Translations under genes and position numbers: made by a program
Notes under the pieces: generated by a model
The model's input: the letters and a program-made list of their open reading frames with translations, nothing else
What the model was told of the DNA's origin: nothing
Databases searched by the model: none
DNA from: Siansivirga zeaxanthinifaciens CC-SAMT-1
Lineage (GTDB): Bacteria; Bacteroidota; Bacteroidia; Flavobacteriales; Flavobacteriaceae
NCBI RefSeq assembly: GCF_000941055.1
Contig: NZ_CP007202.1
Span: 2,414,001 to 2,478,000 of the forward strand
Length of the DNA: 64,000 nucleotides
Reading direction: 5' to 3'
In this document: in pieces, positions 18,864-27,043 of the stretch
How positions within the stretch are numbered: the stretch's first letter is position 1
Layout of the letters: every line of letters begins with the position of its first letter

Positions 18864-19439
18864 ATGAATTTTGAAACCATAATTAGTATTTGTTTAGGCA
18901 TTGGTCTATCTGCTTCGGTAGGGTTTAGGGTGTTTTTACCTCTTTTTGCTTTAAGTTTAGCCTCTTATTTTAACGTTTGGGAACTAAATGCTTCTTGGCA
19001 ATGGGTCGGTAGCACCACGGCAGTAATTGTTTTAGGTGTTGCAACAATCGTAGAAATTTTTGCTTATTTTATTCCTTATGTCGATAATTTATTAGATAGT
19101 ATGGCAGTTCCACTTGCAGCTTTAGCAGGAACCGCAGTGATGCTCTCTACGGTTTCAGAGTTAAGTCCTGTTATAACCTGGGCGCTTGCCATTATTGCAG
19201 GTGGTGGCACAGCTGCAGCCATTTCGGGCACAACCAGTACAACCAGATTAGCATCAACCACAACCACCGGAGGCATTACAAACCCTATAGTTTCAACCAT
19301 AGAAACAGGCACCGCTACTTTAATGTCTGTAATATCCATATTTTTACCTTTGTTAGCTATCGCCTTAGTAATTATAATGGTATTTGTAATTTTTAAACTT
19401 TACAAAAAGTTTAGAACTCGTAAAGTCAAAAACATCTAA
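18864..19439 (+). CDS. DUF4126 integral membrane protein
   Basis: A 191-residue protein with four to five hydrophobic segments (around residues 5-30, 45-72, 75-100, 103-120 and 155-182) and a Thr/Ser-rich stretch (GTTSTTRLASTTTTGG) before the last helix. This fits the DUF4126 family, which is conserved in Bacteroidetes and without known function. Only 3 bp separate it from the helicase stop, suggesting co-transcription, though no functional link is evident. Confidence 0.8.
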   Translation: MNFETIISICLGIGLSASVGFRVFLPLFALSLASYFNVWELNASWQWVGSTTAVIVLGVATIVEIFAYFIPYVDNLLDSMAVPLAALAGTAVMLSTVSELSPVITWALAIIAGGGTAAAISGTTSTTRLASTTTTGGITNPIVSTIETGTATLMSVISIFLPLLAIALVIIMVFVIFKLYKKFRTRKVKNI

Positions 19440-19449
19440 AATAATATGT

Positions 19450-19457
19450 TATTTTTG
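19450..19457 (+). promoter_or_regulatory. Candidate -7 box of kdsB
   Basis: TATTTTTG lies 21 bp upstream of the kdsB ATG in a 39-bp gap and fits TAnnTTTG. No convincing -33 box is seen, so the assignment is tentative. Confidence 0.35.
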
Positions 19458-19478
19458 TGACATATTTTATAAAATAAA

Positions 19479-20207
19479 ATGAAAATAATTTCAATGATAC
19501 CTGCACGATACAGTGCAAGTCGTTTTCCTGGTAAACTCATGCAAGATTTGGGTGGTAAACCCGTGATTCTTCGTACTTACGAGGCTACCGTTGCAACAAA
19601 TTTGTTCGATGATGTTTTTGTAGTAACCGATAGCGATATTATTTACAACGAAATTGTGAATAATGGCGGTAAGGCCATAATGAGTAAAAAGGAACATGAA
19701 TGTGGAAGCGATCGTATTGCCGAAGCTGTGGAATTTATGGACGTAGACATCGTAATTAATGTTCAAGGCGACGAACCTTTTACAGATACCGAATCGCTCA
19801 CTAAATTAATTGATGTTTTTAAAGACGATCATGATAAAACGATTGATCTTGCATCATTAATGGTTCATATTACAGATGAAGAAGAAATAAAAAACCCAAA
19901 TACGGTAAAAGTTATTGTCGACCAATCGAGTTTTGCTTTATATTTTTCACGCAGCCCCATTCCATATCCACGAGATAAAAATGTAGGCGTACGTTATTTC
20001 AAGCATAAAGGGGTTTATGCATTTAGAAAAGAAGCTATTCTAGATTTTTACAGGTTACCCATGTTAACTTTAGAGGCTTCAGAGAAAATTGAATGTATTC
20101 GTTATTTAGAATATGGCAAACGTATAAAAATGGTCGAAACACATGTAGAAGGTGTAGAAATTGATACCCCTGAAGATTTGGAACGCGCCAAAAAACAATG
20201 GAAATAA
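19479..20207 (+). CDS. kdsB: CMP-Kdo synthetase (3-deoxy-manno-octulosonate cytidylyltransferase)
   Basis: A 242-residue cytidylyltransferase that activates Kdo with CTP for attachment to lipid A. The CTP-binding motif [13 protein letters not shown] is at residues 7-19, with the family motifs VNVQGDEPF and [10 protein letters not shown]. Length is normal. The next gene starts inside its last codons, and a KdnB-like dehydrogenase follows. In Shewanella a KdsB relative activates the 8-amino sugar Kdo8N, so the true substrate here may be Kdo or Kdo8N. Confidence 0.93.
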   Translation: MKIISMIPARYSASRFPGKLMQDLGGKPVILRTYEATVATNLFDDVFVVTDSDIIYNEIVNNGGKAIMSKKEHECGSDRIAEAVEFMDVDIVINVQGDEPFTDTESLTKLIDVFKDDHDKTIDLASLMVHITDEEEIKNPNTVKVIVDQSSFALYFSRSPIPYPRDKNVGVRYFKHKGVYAFRKEAILDFYRLPMLTLEASEKIECIRYLEYGKRIKMVETHVEGVEIDTPEDLERAKKQWK

Positions 20208-20909
20208 ATTATCAAAACATAAAAGTTATAGGTTTTGATGCCGACGATACGCTTTGGGTAAACGAAACCTATTTTCGTGAAGCCGAAGCTGCCTTTTGGA
20301 AATTTATTATCGGAGTATGAAACTCTAAACAAATTAGATCAGGAGCTTTTTAAAAAGGAAATCGATAATTTACCGCTTTACGGTTATGGTGTAAAAGCCT
20401 TCGTGTTATCTATGGTAGAAAGTGCTTTAGAACAATCTAATTATCAGGTTTCCCCAAAAACAATTGCTTCTATTCTAGATATAGGCAAAACCATGCTTAA
20501 TAAACCTGTAGAATTATTAGATGGAGTAGAAGAGGTATTAAAAATTTTATCTAAAAAGTACCGATTAATTCTGGCTACAAAGGGTGATTTGTTAGATCAG
20601 GAAAGAAAATTAGAAAAATCGGGCTTAACTAAATACTTTCATCATATTGAAGTTTTAAGTGATAAAAAAGAAGAGAATTATTCTAAATTATTAAACCATT
20701 TAGATATAAAACCTTCTGAATTTTTAATGATAGGAAATTCATTAAAATCGGATGTGTTACCATTAGTAAACATCAAAGCAAACGCTATACATGTGCCATT
20801 TCATACAACTTGGCAGCATGAGCAAGTAACCAAAGAAGAAACAAACGGTAAATCGTATAAAACAATTAACAGTTTAATAGATATTTTAAAATTACTAAAT
20901 TGTAAGTGA
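20198..20909 (+). pseudogene. HAD-superfamily hydrolase with a one-base frameshift
   Basis: The natural start is the ATG at 20198, overlapping the kdsB stop. It gives an N-terminus IKVIGFDADDTLWVNETYF with HAD motif I (DADDT), then REAEAAFW and an early stop near 20318-20320. The continuation lies in another frame: LLSEYETLNKLDQELFKKE, then motif II LATKGD and motif III/IV IGNSLKSDVLP. Removing one T from the TTTT run at 20294-20297 restores a single frame of about 236 residues. Either the gene is inactivated or the read has a homopolymer error. A start at 20277 would lack the catalytic Asp and is not credible. The substrate is unknown; it does not look like KdsC. Confidence 0.85.
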
Positions 20910-20945
20910 TTACATAAATAATTTTTTTTTAAAATCAAAAAAACA

Positions 20946-20981
20946 TTTGTGTGCCTAAATTTTAAAATAACACTATTTTTG
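20946..20981 (+). promoter_or_regulatory. Candidate promoter of the KdnB-like gene
   Basis: TTTG at 20946-20949 and TATTTTTG at 20974-20981 resemble -33 and -7 boxes, with spacing at the long end (24 bp). The -7 box ends 23 bp before the start codon at 21005. Confidence 0.45.
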
Positions 20982-21004
20982 CTGTTCGAAAAGAAATGAA
21001 ATAA

Positions 21005-22087
21005 ATGAGCTATAAAAACTTTCCAATGGTGCCAAGAGTTGTTTTTGGCAGAGGTAGTTTCAATCAGTTAAATGAGATTTTAGCCCCAAAACGTTTAAAT
21101 ATAAATGCCCCATTTATATATTTAATTGATGATGTATTTAAAGGAAACGAGTGGCTAACTTCAAGAATTTCATTATCGTATGACGATAGAATAATTTTTA
21201 TTTCTGCAGATGAAGAACCAAAAACATCACAAGTTGATGCCTTGGTTGAAGATATTATTCTAACTACAAAAGAACGTCCTTCAGGTATTATAGGTATAGG
21301 TGGTGGTACTTTGTTAGATTTAGCAAAGGCTGTATCTATTATGCTAACAAACGAAGGCGAAACAAAAGATTACCAGGGTTGGGATTTAGTTAAAAATCCT
21401 GCAATATACCATGTTGGTATTCCAACCATTTCTGGAACTGGGGCAGAAGTTTCACGTACAACGGTTTTAACTGGTCCAGAAAAAAAGTTGGGTATTAATT
21501 CAGATTACACACCTTTCGATCAAGTTATTTTAGATTCAGAATTAACTAAAGATGTTTCAAAAGACCAATGGTTTTACACGGGTATGGATTGTTATATTCA
21601 TTGTATAGAATCTTTAAGTGGTACATATCTAAACGCTTTTAGTCAGAGTTATGGTGAAAAAGCATTCGATTTGTGTAAAGAAATATTTTTAGATGATTCC
21701 TTATCTGAAATAGAATCTCAAGAAAAATTAATGATGGCGTCTTGGCATGGCGGCATGAGTATTGCTTATTCGCAAGTGGGTGTAGCCCATGCTATGAGTT
21801 ATGGGTTAGCCTATTTATTGGGAACCAAACACGGCATTGGAAATTGTATTGTTTTCGATCATTTAGAAGAGTTCTACCCGGAAGGTGTTAAGCTTTTTAA
21901 AGAGATGAAAGCTAAACATAATATTGAGTTACCAAAAGGTATTTGTGCCGATTTAAGCGATGAAGAATTTGATATTATGATTAATATATCGTTAGGCCTT
22001 AAACCCTTATGGGAAAATGTATTAGGTAAAAAATGGGAAAAAACAATTACACCTGCTAAGCTAAAGTCGCTTTATAAAAAAATGTAA
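21005..22087 (+). CDS. kdnB: Iron-containing alcohol dehydrogenase, KdnB-like (Kdo 8-oxidase)
   Basis: A 360-residue group III metal-dependent alcohol dehydrogenase. Family features are the NAD(P)-binding IIGIGGGTLLDLAKAV (about residues 97-112), PTISGTGAEVSRTTV, and metal-ligand histidines in DCYIHCIESLSG, GVAHAMSYG and KHGIGN. The N-terminus KNFPMVPRVVFGRGSFNQL closely resembles KdnB as I recall it from Shewanella, which oxidises C8 of Kdo to an aldehyde before amination by KdnA to give Kdo8N. Its position beside kdsB supports this. No KdnA-type aminotransferase is visible in the window. The specific substrate is inferred, not proven. Confidence 0.75.
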   Translation: MSYKNFPMVPRVVFGRGSFNQLNEILAPKRLNINAPFIYLIDDVFKGNEWLTSRISLSYDDRIIFISADEEPKTSQVDALVEDIILTTKERPSGIIGIGGGTLLDLAKAVSIMLTNEGETKDYQGWDLVKNPAIYHVGIPTISGTGAEVSRTTVLTGPEKKLGINSDYTPFDQVILDSELTKDVSKDQWFYTGMDCYIHCIESLSGTYLNAFSQSYGEKAFDLCKEIFLDDSLSEIESQEKLMMASWHGGMSIAYSQVGVAHAMSYGLAYLLGTKHGIGNCIVFDHLEEFYPEGVKLFKEMKAKHNIELPKGICADLSDEEFDIMINISLGLKPLWENVLGKKWEKTITPAKLKSLYKKM

Positions 22088-22209
22088 GTCATTTCTTTTT
22101 ATATTTCTGTTTTGGTATAGAAATTGTAAATATTAAAATAAAGTGTGTTAGAAATGAAACATAAAGTAAGCATGTAAATTGCCAATAAAAAGAAACATCA
22201 CTAACTCAC

Positions 22210-22238
22210 AAAAAAGCTACCTCGGTGGCTTTTTTTTA
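22210..22238 (+). terminator. Terminator downstream of the KdnB-like gene
   Basis: AAAAAGCTAC and GTGGCTTTTT flank a CTCG loop (one G-U pair) and are followed by a T-run. It lies about 120 bp after the KdnB-like stop. The 268-bp gap around it (22088-22355) otherwise holds only the next terminator. Confidence 0.7.
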
Positions 22239-22302
22239 TTTTAATATTTCCTCTTAATGTCATTTACACATAATTCATTTATTTTCAATTAGGTAAAGAC
22301 AT

Positions 22303-22340
22303 AAAAAAAAGTCCAACTTTTAAAAGTTGGACTTTTTTTT
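22303..22340 (-). terminator. Terminator of the OmpA-like gene, bidirectional
   Basis: A perfect inverted repeat of 19 bp per arm (22303-22321 and 22322-22340) with core GTCCAAC/GTTGGAC and flanking A- and T-runs of eight. It lies 15 bp downstream of the OmpA-like stop on the minus strand and can work in both directions. Confidence 0.85.
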
Positions 22341-22355
22341 TAGAAGGTTATATAA

Positions 22356-23192
22356 TTATTTACCTGCTTCTAAATTTTTCATTTCCTTTTCAATCATGTC
22401 GTAAAACTGATCAATTTTAGGTAACACAACAATACGAGTACGTCTGTTTTTAGCTCTATTTTCAGCGGTGTTATTATCAACTAAAGGCACATAAGAACTA
22501 CGTCCTGCAGCAATTAATTGTGCTGGATTTACGTTTAAATCTTCTAAAACTCTAATAATAGAAGTAGAACGTTTAACACTTAAATCCCAGTTGTCTAATA
22601 AAGGCTCTTTTCTATATGGTACATTATCTGTATGTCCTTCAACCATACATTCAAAATCTGGTTTACTGTTTACAACTTTAGCCACTTTAGCTAAAACTTC
22701 TCTAGCTCTAGTTGTTACGTTGTAGCTTCCACTTTGAAATAATAATTTATCTGCAATAGATATAAATACAACACCTTTTTCAACATTTACTTCGATATCT
22801 GGATCGTTAATACCCACTTCACGTTTTAAGCTTGTAACTAAAGCTAAAGTAACACTGTCTTTTTTAGTAAGCGCATCTTGTAAACGTGTAATTTTTAGAT
22901 CTTTTTCTTTAATGCTTTCTAAGGTTTTCTCAACATTTGAGGCACCTTTAGCAGATAAAATTTGTAAATTATCGTTGCTTTTTCTTAAATCTGCTACTTG
23001 ATCTTGTAAAGCTGTCGCTCTTGCAGTTGCAGCGGCTCTGTCTTCTAAACAAGCATTTAACTTAACAGTTGCAGAATTTAATAAATCTTGAGTGTCTTTA
23101 TATTTTGCTTCAAGATCTGTGAATTGTTTTTTCGATACACATGAACTTAATACCAACATGGCAGCTGCACTAAGTAATAGAATTTTTTTCAT
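22356..23192 (-). CDS. OmpA-family peptidoglycan-binding lipoprotein
   Basis: A 278-residue protein with a lipoprotein signal (hydrophobic ILLLSAAAMLVL, lipobox SSC, Cys at about 18). A coiled-coil region (about 25-115, rich in Asp/Lys/Leu) precedes a C-terminal OmpA domain (about 145-265). The peptidoglycan-contact motifs are VEGHTDNVPYR, the SVKRSTSI helix and NRAKNRRTRIVV. It likely tethers the outer membrane to the cell wall. It is monocistronic, with its own promoter and terminator. Confidence 0.92.
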   Translation of the reverse strand: MKKILLLSAAAMLVLSSCVSKKQFTDLEAKYKDTQDLLNSATVKLNACLEDRAAATARATALQDQVADLRKSNDNLQILSAKGASNVEKTLESIKEKDLKITRLQDALTKKDSVTLALVTSLKREVGINDPDIEVNVEKGVVFISIADKLLFQSGSYNVTTRAREVLAKVAKVVNSKPDFECMVEGHTDNVPYRKEPLLDNWDLSVKRSTSIIRVLEDLNVNPAQLIAAGRSSYVPLVDNNTAENRAKNRRTRIVVLPKIDQFYDMIEKEMKNLEAGK

Positions 23193-23229
23193 AATTATAA
23201 TTAGTATTTGTTTTTTAATTGCTTATCTA

Positions 23230-23237
23230 CAAAAGTA
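23230..23237 (-). promoter_or_regulatory. -7 box of the OmpA-like gene
   Basis: On the minus strand TACTTTTG (23237-23230) is a full match to TAnnTTTG, with a 37-bp space to the start codon. A convincing TTG at the -33 distance is not seen. Confidence 0.5.
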
Positions 23238-23288
23238 TGGAAAATAGGATGAAATTTAACATAGTTAACAAAACTTTTAAAATTCGAA

Positions 23289-24278
23289 CTATAACCTACT
23301 GTAGGTGTCTTTTTTATTTACGAAATAATCCATTACAATAGATGTTCTATTAAAATATTTAATTTCGTGAATGTTTTTTTCTCTTTGAATCAATAAGGTT
23401 TTTAAAGATTTGTAATAACTAAAATGGGCATAGAGAATTGCGAAAAAATGCTTCGGTTTCAGTTCGAAAATAAATTTCATTCCAGTGATTCCATCTAAGA
23501 CAAGCCTAATCAATATAATTGAAAATAAATTTCCTGAAGCATTTTTTGTTAACGTATATAAACTGTTTCTAAAATTTAAATAGGTTTTTTTAGGATTGGT
23601 ATTATTTAAGGTAGCACCTCCAACATGATAAACCATTGAATTAGCTATATATTTAATGTTAAATCCTAAATTTTTAGCGCGCCAACATAAATCAATTTCT
23701 TCCATATGTGCAAAAAAGGATTCATCGAAACCTTCTAAAGATTTAAAAACATCATTTCTAATAAACAGGCAGGCACCCGAAGCCCAGAAAATAGATGTAT
23801 CGTCATTATATTGCCCGTGGTCTTTTTCAATGGTATTAAAAATTCTACCACGACAAAAAGGATAGCCATATTTATCAATAAATCCGCCAGCTGCTCCGGC
23901 ATATTCAAAATGATCTCTTTTATTGAAATCTAAAATTTTTGGTTGAATGATGGCTGTTTCTGGTTCTGTTTCAAACGCATCAATAATTGGTTTTAACCAA
24001 TGTTCTGTAACTTCTACGTCGCTATTTAATAAACAAATAATATCTTCTTTTACAAACTTTAAAGCATCATTGTAACCTTTAGCATAGCCACCATTTTCGT
24101 TGTTTTGTATGATGTTTATTTTGGGATACCTAGAATTTAAAAAACTAATGGAATCATCAGTAGAGGCATTATCGGCTACATAAATTTCTGCTTCCTTTGA
24201 ATATTTTATTACCGAAGGAAGAAAAGTTTCTAAAAGCGTTTTACCATTCCAGTTTAATATTACAATGGCTATATTCAT
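23289..24278 (-). CDS. Family 2 glycosyltransferase
   Basis: A 329-residue GT-A glycosyltransferase. The N-terminus IAIVILNWNGKTLLE binds the nucleotide sugar, VADNASTDDS and CLLNSDVEVTEHW contain the acidic metal-binding residues, and SFFAHMEEIDLCWRAKNLGF is the acceptor-side ED motif. A hydrophobic stretch near residues 245-265 may associate with the membrane. It resembles rhamnosyltransferase-like enzymes of surface polysaccharide synthesis. Its start overlaps the stop of the HsdR_N gene by 4 bp. The sugar and acceptor are unknown. Confidence 0.88.
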   Translation of the reverse strand: MNIAIVILNWNGKTLLETFLPSVIKYSKEAEIYVADNASTDDSISFLNSRYPKINIIQNNENGGYAKGYNDALKFVKEDIICLLNSDVEVTEHWLKPIIDAFETEPETAIIQPKILDFNKRDHFEYAGAAGGFIDKYGYPFCRGRIFNTIEKDHGQYNDDTSIFWASGACLFIRNDVFKSLEGFDESFFAHMEEIDLCWRAKNLGFNIKYIANSMVYHVGGATLNNTNPKKTYLNFRNSLYTLTKNASGNLFSIILIRLVLDGITGMKFIFELKPKHFFAILYAHFSYYKSLKTLLIQREKNIHEIKYFNRTSIVMDYFVNKKDTYSRL

Positions 24279-24721
24279 GAGTTATAGTTTGGTATTTCTC
24301 GTAAAAAATCGTAGCATTCTTTTTCGAAATTCATTTTACAATAATAATGATTTAAACCATTTGTAACCATTAAATAATCGGCCATTAAAACGCGATTGTA
24401 TTGAGCTATTTGGTCGAAAGTAGATTGATTTATAATTACCGATGGTGCTTTACATTCTACAATTAAATGAATACTTCCATTGGGATTAAACACAACAATA
24501 TCATAACGCTTTTTTAAATCGTTAACAATGAGTTCTTTTTCAATGTTTATTAACGATTTTGGATATCCTTTTTCATTTATTAAAAACAATACACAGTGCT
24601 GCCTTACCCATTCTTCGGGTTGTAAAATCACAAATTTTTTGCGAATACAATCAAAAATAGATACTTTATTTTCGCTATTTTTGAATCGGAACGGGTATGT
24701 GGGAAAGTTTAATTTTTGCAC
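24275..24721 (-). CDS. Stand-alone HsdR N-terminal (PD-(D/E)xK nuclease-like) domain protein
   Basis: A 148-residue protein matching the N-terminal nuclease-like domain of type I restriction HsdR subunits. The core YDIVVFNPNGSIHLIVECK carries Asp, Glu and Lys of a PD-(D/E)xK site, and QIAQYNRVLMADYLMVTNG is a conserved helix-strand. There is no helicase part and no HsdM/HsdS nearby. The reading frame starts with GTG at 24721; no ATG is available in frame. It is divergent from holA and coupled to the GT2 gene. Small orphan proteins of this type occur in many Flavobacteriia and their job is unknown. Confidence 0.75.
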   Translation of the reverse strand: MQKLNFPTYPFRFKNSENKVSIFDCIRKKFVILQPEEWVRQHCVLFLINEKGYPKSLINIEKELIVNDLKKRYDIVVFNPNGSIHLIVECKAPSVIINQSTFDQIAQYNRVLMADYLMVTNGLNHYYCKMNFEKECYDFLREIPNYNS

Positions 24722-24747
24722 ATCACAAATTTGATGATTTTTTTTTA

Positions 24748-25752
24748 ATGGACGAAGTAAAACAATTAGTAACCGATATTAAAAACCGAAAGTTGAAACC
24801 TATTTATTTTTTAATGGGTGAAGAAGCTTATTATACTGATAAAATTTCTGAATTTATAGAATCTAATGTTTTAGCTGAAGAAGAACGCGGATTCAACCAA
24901 ATGGTTTTATATGGCAGAGATGTTACTATTGATGATATTGTTAGTAACGCGAAGCGTTACCCCATGATGGCCGAATATCAGGTAATTATAGTTAAAGAAG
25001 CGCAAGATTTATCGCGTACCATTGAAAACCTAATTCATTATGTAAAAAACCCACAATCTACAACCATTCTGGTATTTAATTACAAATACAAAACATTAGA
25101 TAAACGCAAGGCACTATATAAAGCACTTAAAAAAGATGCAGTAATTTTTGAAAGTAAAAAACTTTACGAAAATCAAGTACCCGATTGGATTAAGCGAGTA
25201 TTAGCTTCAAAAAAATATACCATCGAACCTAAAGCTGCTCAAATGTTAGTCGAGTTTCTGGGTACCGATTTAAGTAAAATAAATAATGAATTAGAAAAAC
25301 TCCAGATTATTTTACCTAAAGGCACTCAAATTACAGCAGAAAACATTGAAGAAAATATTGGGATTAGTAAAGATTTTAACAACTTCGAATTGCGAAAAGC
25401 TGTTGGAAATCGTGATTTATTGAAAGCCTTTCAAATAGTAAAGTATTTTTCAGACAACCCTAAAGACAATCCTATGTTGGTTACGGTATCTTTACTTTTT
25501 AGTTTTTTCTCTCAACTATTATATATTCATGGTTTAAACGATAAGTCACCACGAAATATCTCTGCTGCAATTGGTGTAAACCCATATTTTGTAAACGATT
25601 ATATTACAGCTTCAAAAAATTACCCCATGCGCAAGGTTAGTGCTATTATTGCTTCACTTCGCGATTTTGATGTAAAAAGTAAGGGTGTTGGTTCTAACTC
25701 GGTGCCTCAAGGCGATTTGTTAAAAGAATTATTGGTAAATATTTTTGCTTAA
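24748..25752 (+). CDS. holA: DNA polymerase III delta subunit
   Basis: About 334 residues starting MDEVKQLV at 24748. A longer frame from 24697 would add 17 residues overlapping the divergent gene and is less likely. The clamp-loader delta subunit opens the sliding clamp. Family features are IYFLMGEEAYYTDKI near the N-terminus, the degenerate Walker-like region without a P-loop, SKINNELEKL and the ISKDFNNFELRKAVGNRD hinge. The ung gene follows 22 bp downstream and is probably co-transcribed. Confidence 0.92.
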   Translation: MDEVKQLVTDIKNRKLKPIYFLMGEEAYYTDKISEFIESNVLAEEERGFNQMVLYGRDVTIDDIVSNAKRYPMMAEYQVIIVKEAQDLSRTIENLIHYVKNPQSTTILVFNYKYKTLDKRKALYKALKKDAVIFESKKLYENQVPDWIKRVLASKKYTIEPKAAQMLVEFLGTDLSKINNELEKLQIILPKGTQITAENIEENIGISKDFNNFELRKAVGNRDLLKAFQIVKYFSDNPKDNPMLVTVSLLFSFFSQLLYIHGLNDKSPRNISAAIGVNPYFVNDYITASKNYPMRKVSAIIASLRDFDVKSKGVGSNSVPQGDLLKELLVNIFA

Positions 25753-25774
25753 CTATAATTCTAAACTTACTTAA

Positions 25775-26440
25775 ATGAATTTGAATCTACCTCAAAGTTG
25801 GAAACCTTACTTACAAACAGAATTTAAAAAAGATTATTTCAAAGATTTATTATCTTTTGTTGATAGTGAATATCAAAATAATACCTGTTTTCCACTAGAA
25901 AAAGATGTTTTCAACGCTTTTAAATATTGTTCTTTTCAAGATGTAAAAGTGGTAATCTTAGGACAAGACCCATACCACGATATTGGCCAGGCTAACGGAT
26001 TATGTTTTTCTGTAAACGACCATATCAAACATCCGCCTTCATTAGTAAATATATTTAAAGAAATAGAAAGCGATTTAGACGTTGAATATCCTAAAAACGG
26101 GAATCTATTGAGATGGGCAAAACAAGGTGTGTTATTACTAAATGCTACACTAACTGTTAGAGCACATCAAGCTGGAAGTCATCAAAATAAAGGATGGGAG
26201 ATCTTTACAGATACTGTTATAAAAATAATAAACGATAATAAAGAACATGTCGTTTTTTTACTTTGGGGCGGATATGCTAAAAAAAAGATAAAACTAATAA
26301 ACACAAACAAACATCATGTTTTAACTAGTGGCCATCCATCACCCTTAAGTGCAAACAGAGGTTATTGGTTTGGCAACAAACATTTTAGCCAAACCAATAA
26401 CGTTTTAAGTAGCGCTGGTTTAGATATTATAGAATGGTAA
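25775..26440 (+). CDS. ung: Uracil-DNA glycosylase
   Basis: A 221-residue family 1 enzyme that removes uracil from DNA. The water-activating motif GQDPYHD (Asp65) and the leucine-loop HPSPLS (His187) are intact, together with LLLNATLTVRAHQAGSH. Length and domain layout are standard. It follows holA, so two DNA-maintenance genes share a transcript. Confidence 0.97.
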   Translation: MNLNLPQSWKPYLQTEFKKDYFKDLLSFVDSEYQNNTCFPLEKDVFNAFKYCSFQDVKVVILGQDPYHDIGQANGLCFSVNDHIKHPPSLVNIFKEIESDLDVEYPKNGNLLRWAKQGVLLLNATLTVRAHQAGSHQNKGWEIFTDTVIKIINDNKEHVVFLLWGGYAKKKIKLINTNKHHVLTSGHPSPLSANRGYWFGNKHFSQTNNVLSSAGLDIIEW

Positions 26441-26455
26441 TTAAATTCTATAATA

Positions 26456-26638
26456 TTAACTTCCTGTTGCGGCAAGATTTTTAGAATCTAAGTCTAAAGT
26501 AAATTCAGGTCTTAAAATAACAGGCTGTTTGCTAACTTTTCTTGTGTTTTTTGTCTTATTGCAACTTACAAACAACAATAAAAAATTAATTAAAACTAAA
26601 GAAGAAATTAAAATAGTAATGTTAAGTAGCATAGGCAT
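26456..26638 (-). CDS. Small membrane protein of unknown function
   Basis: A 60-residue frame with one membrane helix at about residues 5-25 followed by CNKTKNTRK and a polar tail ending LAATGS. It is convergent with ung, with a 15-bp gap. A similar small protein with the same C-terminal ending is, from memory, found beside ung in other Flavobacteriia, which supports it being real. A Cys directly after the hydrophobic stretch could be a lipobox (FVSC), but the segment is long for that. The call is tentative. Confidence 0.5.
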   Translation of the reverse strand: MPMLLNITILISSLVLINFLLLFVSCNKTKNTRKVSKQPVILRPEFTLDLDSKNLAATGS

Positions 26639-27043
26639 TTATTTTCTAATGAAATAAAACAATTTTATTATTGTTTAAACATACATTAATTATACAGGAC
26701 AAAAATAATAAAAAAAGAACTACATTGACTATAGGTAGTTGTACTTATAATGATATAACAATAAAACCTACTTGATTTTTAGATAAAGATGCTTTTTTGG
26801 GAGTTATTTTGTTTATTTAACATTTGTTAAGTTAAAATTTTTACTGAAAAGTTATAATTATAAAGATTATTATTTCTTAACAAAGAGCGTTACAAGTTCT
26901 ATAAAATCAATATTTTACAATTCCAATTATTTGAAAATTTACATTTATTTTTTTTTAAAACAAATCTATTTTCACACTACATTTTCAATCCTAAATACCT
27001 TAATTTTATTAAATAAAATTTATTTTTGAACAAAATAAAAAAC
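26639..27043. other. 405-bp A+T-rich gap upstream of menB
   Basis: No coding frame, RNA fold or repeat is recognised here. The only supported element is a TATTTTTG box at 27021-27028, 15 bp before the menB ATG, which fits the -7 consensus. Confidence 0.5.

Noticed and set aside
24275..24721. Part of a type I restriction-modification system
   Set aside because: No helicase, methylase or specificity gene is present around it; only the small nuclease-like domain is encoded.
24697..24747. Longer N-terminus of holA from 24697
   Set aside because: It would overlap the divergent HsdR_N gene and adds residues unlike the family start; the ATG at 24748 fits better.
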